NCBI GenBank assembly: GCA_022495995.1
Contig: JAFEMH010001246.1
Coordinates: 434,001-498,000 of the forward strand
Origin: Adenophora triphylla var. japonica
Lineage: Eukaryota > Streptophyta > Magnoliopsida > Asterales > Campanulaceae
DNA: 64,000 nucleotides
Direction of reading: 5' to 3'
Part shown: positions 33,287-44,754 of the stretch, piece after piece
Numbering within the stretch: the stretch's first letter is position 1
Layout of the letters: each line of letters begins with the position of its first letter
Position numbers and translations under genes: made by a program
The notes under the pieces: model-generated
The model's database searches: none
Told to the model about the DNA's origin: nothing
The model's input: only the letters and a program-made list of their open reading frames with translations

Positions 33287-35541
33287 TCACGCCATCAAAT
33301 CGCCCGAGCCGCCGGCACCTCCGCCATCACCGCCACGGGGGCTGCCATCCCTCCTCGATCTCTTGGCTCCGCAAGTAGGGGTCACCGCCGAGGCAACTGT
33401 CGAGGCCGCCAAAGAAGCCTTGTGAAACAGCCTCTCGGACAGGTCCGACACCAGAGCCATCAGTCCCGCCATCTTGGTCGCGCCACGGTTGTAATCGGCC
33501 GCGGACAGAGTAACCTGACAACCAAAGAAAAAGAAAATGCTCAGAAGAAGTCGGACATATACACTTATATGGACGAATACGAGATATGATATGAACAGAA
33601 ACATACCGAAGAGACGTCAGCCGGGAGACGGTAGCCCTCGGGAATCTGATCAAGAGTCGGGATGTGTCCCACCATTGGCATGCTCCCCATCATGTACGTG
33701 TAGCTCAGAGGACCGAAATCCGGGGCAAACGGCAGAGAACCAGCAGCCTGGGAGGAAGTGCTAGGGCCGAGGAACCCGGGCGTGCGAGGCGGAGCCACGA
33801 GCATGTGATCGCCTATCCCCCACCAGGAGGGGACCCATCAGCCGAGGCAGAAACTCCGCATAAGAAGCCCCGGGGATCACCCAAGCCGTCGTCGCATCAC
33901 CCACCAAAAGACTTGCATAATCATCCTCTGGAATGGAGTGGGTGGGATACATCGCCCTCGACGGATCCGCCGGCACGCTACATGGCAGGCTACCCCGGCC
34001 ATGCTGTGGGAAGACCCGCTCACCAAGATACATGGTATCTCCCTCCAAAGATGCCAGCATCCTCTGCATCGCAGTAGCATCCCAAGCACGATGCACTTCC
34101 CTCTCCAACAGGGTCAAGGGGTATAGGCCTAGCCTCTCATACTCGAAGGTATCCAACATAGCCCGCGCCTCCGCCACCGTCAGGGTCCAATCCTGGTTCT
34201 CCTCCTCATCAACGGTCCGATTCGGGTGGCTCCACCTCCTGATATCCGGGAACAAAGGGGCCGGCTCTCCAACTGAAATCTATACAACCCGAGAACAAAG
34301 ATAGCCCCATATCTCGCACAAAGAAAACAGATCAAATTCGGTATGAAACACGACAGAGCATACGGACGAAGAGCGAAATGTAATCAAAAGGCATACCTCC
34401 CGGGCATAAGAATACCCCGACAGGAATCCTTAGTGTTCCTACACGCCTCATCCATGGCGTGGTAGCGGTAGGCCAGCCCCGCCGAGCCCCAATCATATCC
34501 ACTCACCTCATCCAGTTCACCAACAAACGTAATGTAGAAAGACGGGCCATAGAAGAGTGGTTCGCAAAAATAGTCTCGTAAAGAATATACTGCAGGGCAC
34601 CCCTCACCGGCCGATCGCGTGATCGCATTTGGCATCTCAAAGCATACTCCTCAATCCGACGCCGGAGGGGTGTCAACTCAAGAAGAAACCCCTTGACCTT
34701 GTTAGGGGGAAACCAATCAACCGCTCCACGTTGGGACTCGCAGGCTTATAACCCGAAAACTTCGGCAGGGGATTGCCAATGAACTCTAACCCCGTAATGG
34801 CAAGAAAATCAGTCGGAGTCATAGTTGCTTCCCCGAAACGCAAATGAACGGTGTGGGTAGTGTCCCACCACCTCTCCCGAATATCCTGGAGAACTTGGGG
34901 AGTCCGCCTTATTCCCCTGAGATTGTCAACAAAAGTCAGAAGACCCGTTTGGGCCACCCTATCCCGAATGCCATCAAGGTCCTTGATCTTGTCCCACACC
35001 TCCTTAGCCATTTTCGGGCTTCCTCGGCAATTCTTCGTTGACTTATACGACTGCAAAACAGAGGAAAAACAGAGATGGCAATATTAGAAGTCATCCCATG
35101 TCAAAAAATCAATGAAATAGAAGAAATTTTTCATTGGGGCATTTCATCAAACACTTGGCGTGCGTACAAGAAAAGCTTGCCCAAGAATGTCATTCGTGAT
35201 CCGAATCAACCTCTCCTACAATTCATGATGTGTAGGAGGCTCATACGCACGCAATACAACAACAATCATCCAAAGAAACACACAAAATCGACGCATGCAA
35301 AAGGAACCTAGTTCTAGGCATGAACAAGAGCAAAAGCCATTGATGAAATTTTGAATTCAAGGGAAAGGGAATTCGTGCTCAATGCAATACAAGAATCAAG
35401 AGGTGAAGAAGAAGTTCTTACCAAGCCCTCCCGAACAGCGGTGGAGATATGCGCATGCCTATCGAAGATAAGATCATCGCGAGGATAATCCTTCCCTAGC
35501 AAATAGCTCCCCAAAATCGGATTCCTTTGTTCTTGAGCCAT
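33287..35541 (-). CDS. PMD gene 2, four-exon, antisense in Tat A (possibly frameshifted)
   Basis: The start codon at 35541 (MAQEQRNPILGSYLLGKDYP) opens exon 1, 40 codons to 35422, ending in a GT donor. The acceptor at 35051-35053 joins in frame to exon 2 (SYKSTKNCRG...), which carries the PMD signature RERWWDTTHTVHLRFGEATM and TPTDFLAITGLEFIGNPLP, and later SGYDWGSAGLAYRYHAMDEA. A frameshift within exon 2 near 34600 is needed to join these parts. The donor is near 34396 and the acceptor near 34277; exon 3 (to about 33607) reads WTLTVAEARAMLDTFEYERL. Exon 4 ends at 33287 with a basic, Gly-rich tail (CGAKRSRRDGSPRGGDGGG), a likely nuclear signal. Function is unknown; the family is linked to transposons and to silencing proteins. 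Intact splice sites argue for recent or ongoing function; the frameshift argues against. A TATA box (35689-35694) and palindromes lie upstream. Confidence 0.68.
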
Positions 35542-35688
35542 GGATTATGGAGGGAGAAAGGATTGGAAAGTGATTGGGAGGAAGAAACACCAAGTGAATC
35601 CACGAAAAATCACGGAGGAAAAGACCTTGGCTCGAGCTAGGGAGAGAAATTTTGAGAAGGATGTTTTCAAAATGAGCAAGAGCTGCTG

Positions 35689-35694
35689 TTTATA
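35689..35694 (-). promoter_or_regulatory. TATA box of PMD gene 2
   Basis: The minus strand reads CATATAAAC, about 150 bases upstream of the start codon. Confidence 0.55.
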
Positions 35695-35710
35695 TGCCCC
35701 GACAGTACAA

Positions 35711-35745
35711 GTCTCGCGCGGTATATCTTATCTCGCCGCGAGATA
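35711..35745. repeat. Paired palindromes, PMD2 promoter
   Basis: A damaged copy (TCTCGCGCGGTA, 35712-35723) and a perfect TATCTCGC-C-GCGAGATA (35729-35745), 35 bases upstream of the TATA box. CACTA element 3 inserted immediately next to it at 35748. Confidence 0.85.
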
Positions 35746-35769
35746 TACACTACCAGAAAAAGGTCATTT

Positions 35770-36390
35770 AGCGACGGAAATTTCCGTCGCTAAAATTAAT
35801 TACCGGCGGAAAAATTTCGTCGGTGGTCCGCCGCTACCAATCCGTCGCAGTGCTCCAACGGGTCAATTTCCACCGGTATTTTTTTACTTTACCGACGGAA
35901 TTTATTTTCGCCGGTGAATTAATGGTTACAGCGACGGAAATTTCCGCTTCTAAATTAATTTAATTTAATTAAATTTTCATTTCAGCGGCGGAAATTTCCG
36001 TCGCTGTAATAAAAATTAATTTAATTAAATTAATTTCAGCGGCGGAAATTTCCGTCGCTGTAATAAAAATTAAATTAAAATGAATTAATTTCAGCGGCGG
36101 AAATTACCGTCGCTGAAATTATTTAATTTTAATTTAAATTTTATTACAGCGACGGAAATTTCCGCCGCTGAAATCAAAAATTAAATAAAAATTAAATGAT
36201 TATAGCGTCGGAAATTCCGTCGCTGAAATAAAAATTAATTAAAATAAATTAATTTCAGAGACGGAAAATTCCGCCGCTGAAATTAATTTATTTTAATTAA
36301 TTTTTATTTCAAATGACGGAATTTCCGCCGCTATAATCAAAAATTAAATTCGCTGAAATTAATTTCAGCGACGGAAATTTCCGTCGCTGA
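35770..36390. repeat. CACTA3 left subterminal repeats
   Basis: About ten copies of (A/G)GCGACGGAAATTTCCGTCGCT-type units, many self-complementary, separated by AATTAATTT-rich spacers. Confidence 0.92.
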
Positions 36391-36693
36391 TTCTGAAATA
36401 AATTAAAAAAAAATAATTTAAAATATCAATAAACCAAAATTTTTTGTACATGATATAACATTTTAATTTATAAAACTAAAACTATAAAAACTAAAAATCA
36501 AAAATCAACGTACCAAATAAATCTAAATATCACCGTACCAAATCGGGAGGGGGGAGAGGGGGGGAGAGGGGGGAGGGGGGAGAGGGCGGAGAGGGGCTCC
36601 CGCGGGTACCAAATGTCTCAAATGTTTACAAACGAGTAAAAAATAGTACAAACAAGTCTAAAATAGTCCGTAATCAACTCGGGGCGGCCGGTA
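36391..36693. other. Non-coding with G/A-rich tract
   Basis: AT-rich sequence then an almost pure purine run with GGGGGG blocks (36545-36597), followed by CTCCCGCGGG. The run has the composition for G-quadruplex or triplex formation. It lies in the 3' flank of the Transposase_24 gene. Confidence 0.8.
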
Positions 36694-38415
36694 TTACCCC
36701 GGGAAGTCCTGGCCGATATGAGCCATCAACAGCGCCAATTGTCTTTGAGTCTCCGCATGAGCCTCCGCAAGCTTTGCCCGCTCGCGTCTCTCCTCCTCCA
36801 ACGCAGCCTCCAGAGTGTCGACCCTCGGATCATGAAACGTGGGCAGGTCAACATTTCGCCGACGGCTGGTCGACGGGCATTGCCACCCGTAATCCCCCAT
36901 CCCTAACACTCGGGCTCCTCTCTTTGGATGTCCCTAAGAGGTGACCTCGTGCCAAACATCAGGAACGAAGGGGACGGGCTCGCCGGGAGGCGTTCCTTCG
37001 GGAACAACGGCGGCTTGATATGCAGCCTGTCAAAATAAAACAAACAATTATAATCATATACACAATGTAAGGGGCATAAATAAATTTACATATTCAAAAT
37101 CAAGTCATTTAATGATAGTTTACTTACAAAGGCATTAGCAGAGCGATCATCAACCCATTGCGGAGGTTGATCGGGCGCTGTAGGATTCCGAAGATGGGTG
37201 CTAGCGTAAACATCCACAAAACTGATATTCGGACCATACTCCCTTTCCTATAAATAAAATAAGCGAGATTATTACTTTGAAATTGTATAAATGCAACATT
37301 TAAACTGATTTAAAAGCATGCATACACTACATTTACACTAAAACTATGGATTTCATAGCATCAACATGGCTCCCAGCTAACATAAGTACATAAACCTATT
37401 TAAAAGCATCCATACACTACTACATTTAAATTAACATACATACCATGCGGTCGTGATGCTCGGCGACCGGGATCGTCCCCATGGTATGCATCGCCGCCGA
37501 CCCCGAGGAGCCTGCTCTATTGGCCTTAGCCTGTTCGGATATAGCCTTCGCCGCATCCGACCCCCAATATTCACAAAATTGACGAAACACCTCCTCGGTC
37601 ATCCAAGTAGGCGTCGAGGGCTGTTGTCCCGCCGCGAGCCGATTAGTATAATGATTTCTCTTCGTGGTACCTATAAAAAATATGAATATCTCGTAAACAT
37701 ATAATGATGACATTATAAAATTAAAAGAGTATAATCATTGTTAATTAAACTAATTAAGGATAGATAAATATGTTACAAATAAAATCCTTAAATAGCTTGT
37801 GAGCCTGCTGATCGAAAACATATCTAGCCGTCGCCTCGTTGATGTCTGACGCCCAATAATATTTAGCCTACAACATATAATGATAACATTACAAAACTAA
37901 AAGAGTATAATCATTATTAATTATAACATTTTAATAACAAACTAACATTTAAGTTTTAAATAAAAACCATTAACACATTACCTTAAACTCCTCCCACGCA
38001 TCCTCCTTCTGCCTCGGTGGCAATTTTTTCCAGTTGGGCCAAAACTCGGTCATTTTTCGAGACCGCCGCATTGCCCGATCTTAGTCCCCTGTGGGGTATC
38101 CACCTACAAACCCGCCAAGTATATTTATACAATAACATTTTAACTTAAATAATGAATTATATATAAAACAAAAAGGAACCAACTTATATCAAATTAATGA
38201 AGAGTTACTTATCGGTCATAATGTGATGATATCCGGACAAATATCCTCCCCTCGTAATCGACGGTAGTCCGAGTACCGGCCCCGCAGGTGGAGCTAGTAC
38301 TACCGCGTGAAGGGTCGACATCATCGGTACCGGATCGGGACGGTTGCGTCCCAAGAATCAATGTGTAGATGGGCTTAGTCTTAAGCTTACCCTTACCCTT
38401 TCTACTAGAACTCAT
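36694..38415 (-). CDS. Transposase_24 (Ptta/En/Spm, TNPA-like) gene, multi-exon
   Basis: The likely start at 38415 reads MSSSRKGKGKLKTKPIYTLI. The next pieces on the minus strand fit the Ptta/En/Spm family: RSRKMTEFWPNWKKLPPRQK (near 38000-38070), YFVDQQAHKLFKDF-like (37800), then WMTEEVFRQFCEYWGSDAAK and SSGSAAMHTMGTIPVAEHHD (37426-37670). Residues ISFVDVYASTHLRNPTAPDQ follow (near 37180), and a C-terminal coiled coil DTLEAALEEERRERAKLAEA ends at 36694. GT/AG-like junctions separate the pieces. In En/Spm the TNPA-type protein binds subterminal repeats and supports TNP2-type transposase and regulation. The match is by family pattern; intactness was not proved. Confidence 0.75.
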
Positions 38416-38471
38416 ATCTCAGACATAAAGAAAATATTAAAATATACAACTTTAACAATAGGAAAAAATGT

Positions 38472-38755
38472 ATTCACAATACATCTAAAACTTTAAAGTT
38501 CTAATAATCTAAAGCATTCACAATACATATAAAACTTTAAACTATTAATAATATAAAGCATTCACAATACATATAAAACTTTAAAGTTCTAATAATCTAA
38601 AGCATTCACAATATATATAAAACGACGGATATTAAAAATAATCTAAAGCATTCACAATACATATGAAACTTTAAAGTTCTAATAATCTAAAGCATTCACA
38701 ATACATATAAAACTTTAAAGTTCTAATAATCTAAAGCATTCACAATACAATTTTA
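38472..38755. repeat. 44-bp tandem repeat, seven units
   Basis: ATTCACAATACATATAAAAC recurs at 38472, 38516, 38560, 38604, 38650, 38694 and 38738. One unit has a foreign insert (CGACGGATATT). It separates the Transposase_24 start from the TNP2 gene end. Confidence 0.93.
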
Positions 38756-38853
38756 GAGTTTAAACTATTATTAATCTTCGTCCCCATCATCATCACTGGA
38801 CTCGAATTACTACAAAACTCGAGTTCTTCATCTTCGTCTTCGGACTCGATGAA

Positions 38854-41800
38854 TCAAACTCGGTTCCTCTTCCTCTTCCTCTTCCTCTTCCTCTTCCTCT
38901 TCCTCTTCCTCTTCGATTCATCAATATCAATGTGCGCGAGATGACCCGAACGAGGCGGAGGAGTTGGCAAATTCACCGGTAAGATATCCTCCTCGGGTTC
39001 ATCAACATTTTGAGGAATATGAGTGACATCATCTAATGGATGATTAGCCGATGAAACGTTAGGTGGCACCGGCATTTCATCCTCTTGATAGGGTGTTTCT
39101 AATGACGACTCTGTAGTTGTCGACGAGGGTAGGTTGTCAATCATGCTCCTAGCCTTGGTCATCCGCATGCCCCACCATCCGTCGGGTCGCGGACGAGGGT
39201 AGGGAGTCATGTATACCGTTGTGCTTCGAGATGCTAAGATGAAGACGTCGTCGCCATTATGTCTCGGACGAGTCCTTTACATCGACGAGGTCAAATATGG
39301 CGTGCTTCTTAACACCTCGCACAAAGCATCCCGCCAATCACAATTGAACAAGACAACACTGTTTCTACCCAAATACTCCACCTCGACTACTTCTTTCAGA
39401 CGCCATAATAATCAAGGTTTCCTTTAAGCTTCACACCGCTATTCCACGTCAATTTAGATCCCCCGTAAGCTTTGGTATGAAACACATAGCCATTCACGAA
39501 ATAACCGTTGTATAAATGAACGTTCAAGTACGGAGATGATGCTAAATGTCTTAACCTCGCAGCCTTGGCATCACCCGGATGTTCACTATCTATATAAGAC
39601 AATATTGTAACCAATTTAATACAATTTTAAGATTGAATGTTTAAAGAAGTGTATAGAATAAATTTGAATGAAACGAAATATTTACATATTTCCTTAGCCA
39701 GCTTGGAAATTCTCTTTCGTCCTAGTTGCGATAAGTTCGGAGATAAATCCCGAGCTAAATCTTCAAACATTCTCGCAATAGGGTTAAACAAGGCATTTCA
39801 TATGCAGTAATTAAACATGCATAATTTAATCGACGAGGCGTAAACATAACATCAATGACTTACTTGATATATTCCCCAACCTCGTCGAGCTTAAGAAGAA
39901 CATACGTTTCGACCGCGGCAAACTCTTTAGCGGTTAACGTACGCGTACCAACCCGTTTGCCGAGGAACCGACTGTGGATGAAAATACGTAGATGTTTCCC
40001 TTAGACGGAAAACCACCATCGTAATTGCGGCCAACCCTAGTCAATCTCGTATCAACATCGAGGAAAATATGTTCCGACAAAGGCAACAATCTCATCTATG
40101 ATAACAACCTCCGAAATTGAGGCCTCGACCATGGCCCTATTGCTCATCTTCCTTTTCAATTGGCCTAGATACCTAAAAGTCATTCGTAGATTAAAACATA
40201 AATAATGTTAAAGAAGGTATATTGTTAACGCTCAAATTATTTAGAAATAGAATAAATTCAATTACCTCTCAAATGGATACATCCATCTCGTATTGAACCG
40301 GACCACCGACTCTAGCTTCGTATGCCAAGTGGACCGGTAAATGCTCCATAGAATCAAAGAATGAAGGAGGAAATATCTTCTCAAGTTTGCACAAAGTCAC
40401 TACGATGCTCTCCTCAAGCTTTTTCATGTGATCAACACGCAAAGTGTGGTCGATGTTAACGCTCGGAAAAACTCACTTAACTCGTTAACGCCACCCGCAT
40501 ATTGTCAGCAAGAGACCCCGAGAGCAATCGGAAGTAGCCTATCCAAGAAACGTGGCAATCGTGACTCTTCAAACCCCGCACTTTCCCCTCCTCTACATTG
40601 ACACGCTTACCAATGTTAGACGCGTAACCATCCGGGAAGCCTTAAATCCTTGAGCCATTTCAGAGGAGGAGCTTCTTTTCCTTTGTAAGCACGTATTGAG
40701 CCATCGGTCTAACCGGTTTACCATTGACGTATACCAAGTCTAAGGCCGGCCGCTTACGTATTTCCTTAAGGTCCTTTCGAGCTTTTTCGTTGTCTTTAGT
40801 TGTTCTCTTGAAATCCATCAACGTGTTAAAAACATTATCGAATACATTCTTCTCAATGTGCATCACGTCAAGGTTATGTCGAATGAGATTTGTTTTCCAA
40901 GATGGCGGCTCCCAAAATATACTCCTCTTGATCCAAGCTTATGGGTAGTCCCAAACCCTTGTATTTTGGTCTTCGAAAACTTTTTCCCCACCGAGGATCG
41001 GGCAATGTAGATACCTTCTCATAGACCGTGTCACCACTTAAACGAATCGGGGCCTCATCATGGTCAATCTTGTTCTTTTTAAACGCATTCTTCCGGGTCC
41101 CGAATGGGTGGTCCTCCCAAGAAATTGTCTATGGCAATCGAACCAACATGGTTTTCCAGAGTGCGTGAGCGTAAAAGACTTTGTGTCACTCATACAATAC
41201 GGACAAAGCCAACTTCCCGTGGGTGCTCCAACCCGATAACATCCCATATGCAGGAAGTCATTAACTGTCCACATCAACGCAGCCTTCATGCCGAAATTCT
41301 CTCGCTTGAAAGCATCCCACGTTTCGACCCCATCCTCCCAAAGCCGCTTCAATTCGTCCATCAAAGGTCGGAGATAGACGTCAATGTTCCTCCTGTGGCC
41401 GTTGGGCCGAGGATGAATAACGACAAGAACATGTAGGGATCACTCATACACAACCAGTGGCGGAAGATTGTAGACAGTGGCTATAACCGGCCAACAAGAG
41501 TAAGATTTTGCCCCAGACCAAACGGATTGAAACCATCGAGCAAATGCATAACCGTATATTTCTTGCTTCGTACGCAAAGTCGATAAGTCTCATCAAAGTG
41601 TTTCCATGCCTCCCCATCACCGGGATGAATCAACACACCCTCTTCACGCAAACTTTCCTTATGCCAACGCATTGCCTCTGCAGAGATTTAGACGCGTAGA
41701 GGCGTTGCAGCCTTGGAATCAATGGCATGTAACGCAACCGCTTATGTGGTCTGCTTTTTCTTGTGTTTTGAACTCCCCTCCGATTTGGCTTATATCTACT

Positions 41801-42586
41801 TTGTCCGCAAATTGAACACTCGTCTTCTCGTGAATCTTCCTTGTAGAATAGCATGCAGTCATTCTTACACGCATCAATCTTTTCATAACATAGCCCAATC
41901 TCGCCCAACCAACTTCTTTGTCTCATAAAAGTTTGTAACCATCTTATTCTCTTTCGGCAACATCCGCTTAATTGCTTTCATGATACGATTATAAGCAGAT
42001 CGGCTAATATTGCAATCCGCCCTTTATGTTAAGGAGCTCACCACAGCCTCCAACACACCGATCTCGCAACCTGGATAGACCTTCTCTTTGCAGAGTCCAT
42101 AGCATCAATAAATTTCTTGGCCGCAGGGGGTTGGTTCTTGCTGTTGGTTCTCTGACCAATCGAAGGAAGGACCGGCTACATCCCTAACCATATCTTCCAT
42201 ATTCAAAGGTGGTTCTTCATTGTCCTGAATAATAGGTTCGGGTTCGGGAGGTACGTGAATATTCTGGGGATTATTCGCAACATTTGTGCGCAATCTCGGC
42301 CACCATGACGGGTCCACCGTTTGTACCCAACTTCAAACCCGTTACGCAAAAGATGTTTCTGAGTCTCGATCAAGCTTAGATACTTGACATTACAACACTT
42401 TTCGCATGGACACCTAATCTTACCATCCTTATCCATGTGACTGGTTTTATTTGATTGAGCAAATTCAATAAACCCCTTCAACCCTCTATAAAACTCAGGA
42501 TTGATACCGCTATGATTCGGCAACTTCCGCTTGTACATCCAACTACGATCATCGTTAATAGACATCACTCCTGCATTGCAATCCAT
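38854..42586 (-). CDS. TNP2-type CACTA transposase (TA domain, TNP2, DUF4218, DUF4216)
   Basis: The start at 42586 (or the Met at 42535 before YKRKLPNHSGINPEFYRGLK) opens the transposase-associated N-terminal domain with a zinc-like CPCEKCCN motif and ends GYKRWTRHGG near 42300. TNP2 core pieces: CSICGQSRYKPNRR (41800), EAWKHFDETYRLCV and DGFNPFGL (41481-41672), ALMWTVNDFLHMGCY with CPYCMSDTK and KPCWFDCHRQFL (41080-41300), and MMHIEKNVFDNVFNTLMDFK (40800-40866). DUF4218 at 40150-40620 ends VQYEMDVSI-like; DUF4216 at 39240-39614 reads YLNVHLYNGYFVNGYVFHTK. The end is a (Arg-Lys) repeat tail. TNP2 cuts the element at its termini. The pieces change frame several times; some changes fit introns, others look like lesions, so activity is doubtful. 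Confidence 0.85.
38866..38916. repeat. (TCTTCC)n microsatellite inside the transposase tail
   Basis: Eight or so hexamer units encode an Arg-Lys repeat on the minus strand. Confidence 0.92.
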
Positions 42587-42819
42587 ATATTATACGTACA
42601 CTCAATTTAATCGACGGATGAAACAAAATTGGGATGTTAATAATTATTGGATTTCATAATATATTAACAGTTTAGAAGTAATTAATGTATTATCATTCCC
42701 TAAATTTGAATTACAAACTTAAAAGCAACACAGATCTTCTTAAAATAAATATAAAGCTTCTAACTCATATTTAACAATATATTAAAAGGTCTTCTTAAAG
42801 TGTCTAGGAACTCGTTCCC

Positions 42820-44366
42820 GCTCCCGAACTCGAATCTCTACTCTTCCTCCGCCTCGGTCCTCGGGAGGTCTTTGGTCTAGGTATGTTGAAAAAGTCGGGC
42901 CCGACCTCGTCCCGGCTCGTATCGTGTGAGCCGGTGGATCAATCACCGGTAGCTCTCGCACGCTTCTTTCGCCTCAAGGCCTCCCTCGCGAGCTATCACT
43001 TCGGGATCATTTCTCAAAGCAGCCTCTCCGAATCTCCCGTCTCTCATAATCTCGCCGCAATGTCGCCGGTGATTTCATCGTGGTTGCTCTTGGCCTCTAT
43101 GTCTCTTAATGTCCTACTGAAGAATAGTCTCGCCCAAAACACTCTCGGCGTCGAGCCTCTATCATCACCGTACAGACCTTGCCTGCTCCTCGTACCATGT
43201 CGGATACTCGGTGGTCGAAATGTGCTACCTCTAGTCCGACTGAGTAGTGGTCGTATCGGAAGAAAGCCCTCTAGAAATGCTCGCCAAAGAAATGTGTAGT
43301 CTCGAGGCTCGCCATAATCATCGGCATTGTATTAGTTGTCAATCGCTCTCTCAAAGTCCGAATGGTCCGTCGCGGGTATCCGTACTGTCCGCTCACTAGA
43401 GATGGAATGCAAAAGGATGATACATGTAGTCCCGAAAGTCGGACAATAATCGACCCGTCCCGAATATCTCTCATAGTCCGCAATCCCCATGCCGGAATCC
43501 AATAGTACAGTTTGCGGTCTCATATCGGGCCAAGGCCAACCTCCTATGCCAACTCTCGCAGCGGCATCCCTCAATATCCTCGCGCCGTCCGGGGCCACCC
43601 AAGGTAATGCCGTCTCGCCCTCTCGGCAAAGTGGCGAGATCAAGCGAAATCTCTCATACGCCCACAATGATAGTAACTGGGCCGCCCGAACCTACGTACT
43701 CGGATCCTCCTGGCTAATCTATCAATGCCGTGGTATGTCTCCGCTAGCAACAAAGTGGAATGATGTCCATCGCTCCCCGTCCGTATTGAATATGCCGGAT
43801 GTCAACTCCTCGATCACCTCTCACCGCCCGATGATCTCTAACAGTAGCCGGACACACTCCGATGTAGCCGCAGTAAGTAGTGCGCGGTATGTAATGAGCA
43901 ACATGAATATATCTAAGGAAGTGGATAGATCAAACAAATGGGGCTGGTCCGACTCAATCTCGGCTATATGAGTCAAGTCTATGAATCTATCGTCAACGAC
44001 AATGCCCGATACCCACCCGTGATAATCCCAAGAATTCGTATAGTTGCTCCGTAATCGATCGTCCTGTCTCGAGGAAATGCCACAGCCTCGACTCACCACA
44101 CCCGCCGTTGCTCGAAAATCCTCCATCGTTGGCATCACATCATTGTACGATAGGGTGAACACATGTCGCTCCGAATCCCAAAAGCACGAAGCGGCTCGGA
44201 GCGCATCCCAATCAATCTTCCAATCTTTTAGAGACCAGATGCATGGCATGCTATACCTCCTGTCAATAAGTTTCCGGTGTTGTTTTTGGTGGAAGCGCGA
44301 GAGTTCAAGAATGTCTTGTTGAAATTGATACTCTCGGGAAACAATTTCTCCATTGTAATGCTCCAT
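42820..44366 (-). pseudogene. PMD gene 3, carried by CACTA3
   Basis: Start codon at 44366 (MEHYNGEIVSREYQFQQDIL). The long first frame has IWSLKDWKIDWDALRAASCF, then WDSERHVFTLSYNDVMPTME, the same layout as PMD gene 1 (a D-W then F-W-D and V-P/M-P). The frame breaks near 43821; then WAYERFRLISPLCREGE and a Trp-rich GIGGWPWPDMRP (43332-43667) follow in another frame. The C-terminal part to about 42820 is Arg-rich in yet another frame. It sits 230 bases upstream of the transposase start and reads in the same direction. Function is unknown; probably a transposon-borne accessory gene. At least two frameshifts. Confidence 0.65.
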
Positions 44367-44754
44367 GCTGCCTTAAATTGGGGCCGCTGACTTTTACCTA
44401 TTAATATTGTGAATAATTGTAAATTGTTAATATTTAAAATTAGGTTTAGAATTGGGGTTGGCTTCTTAGTATCAACAAATCTTGAGCTTTAGTTCAAACT
44501 AAACTAAATGATAATGGTGTCCCTACCTAACCACCTACTCTGTCCTTTAAGTGCATGTTTGATAAACCTATCCCATCCCGAAATGCATGATTATATGAAA
44601 TGCAAATATCACTTTGTCTACTTGCTTTATAATCGAAAATAAAGAAATTTCGGCTTTTGCATAGACCTAAATTATTACTATTGTGAATAATTTTAAATAT
44701 TAATATTTAATTCTTTGTTGTAAAATATATAATTTTACAATGATGAATTAAATT
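44367..44754. other. Non-coding CACTA3 interior
   Basis: AT-rich. Bases from about 44665 recur at about 46138-46210 as part of a longer duplication that includes the outer arm of the long hairpin. Confidence 0.6.

Larger units (their letters stand above)
23144..35747 (+). mobile_element. Ty3/gypsy Tat-type element A (5' part)
   Basis: The 5' LTR, primer-binding site, gag, RT, two RNase H domains and integrase are in order on the plus strand, followed by two antisense PMD genes. The archaeal-type second RNase H is a hallmark of the Tat branch. The 3' LTR is not seen before the CACTA terminus at 35748. The preceding five bases CCTAC would be one target duplication copy. Reading frames are broken throughout. 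Confidence 0.85.
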
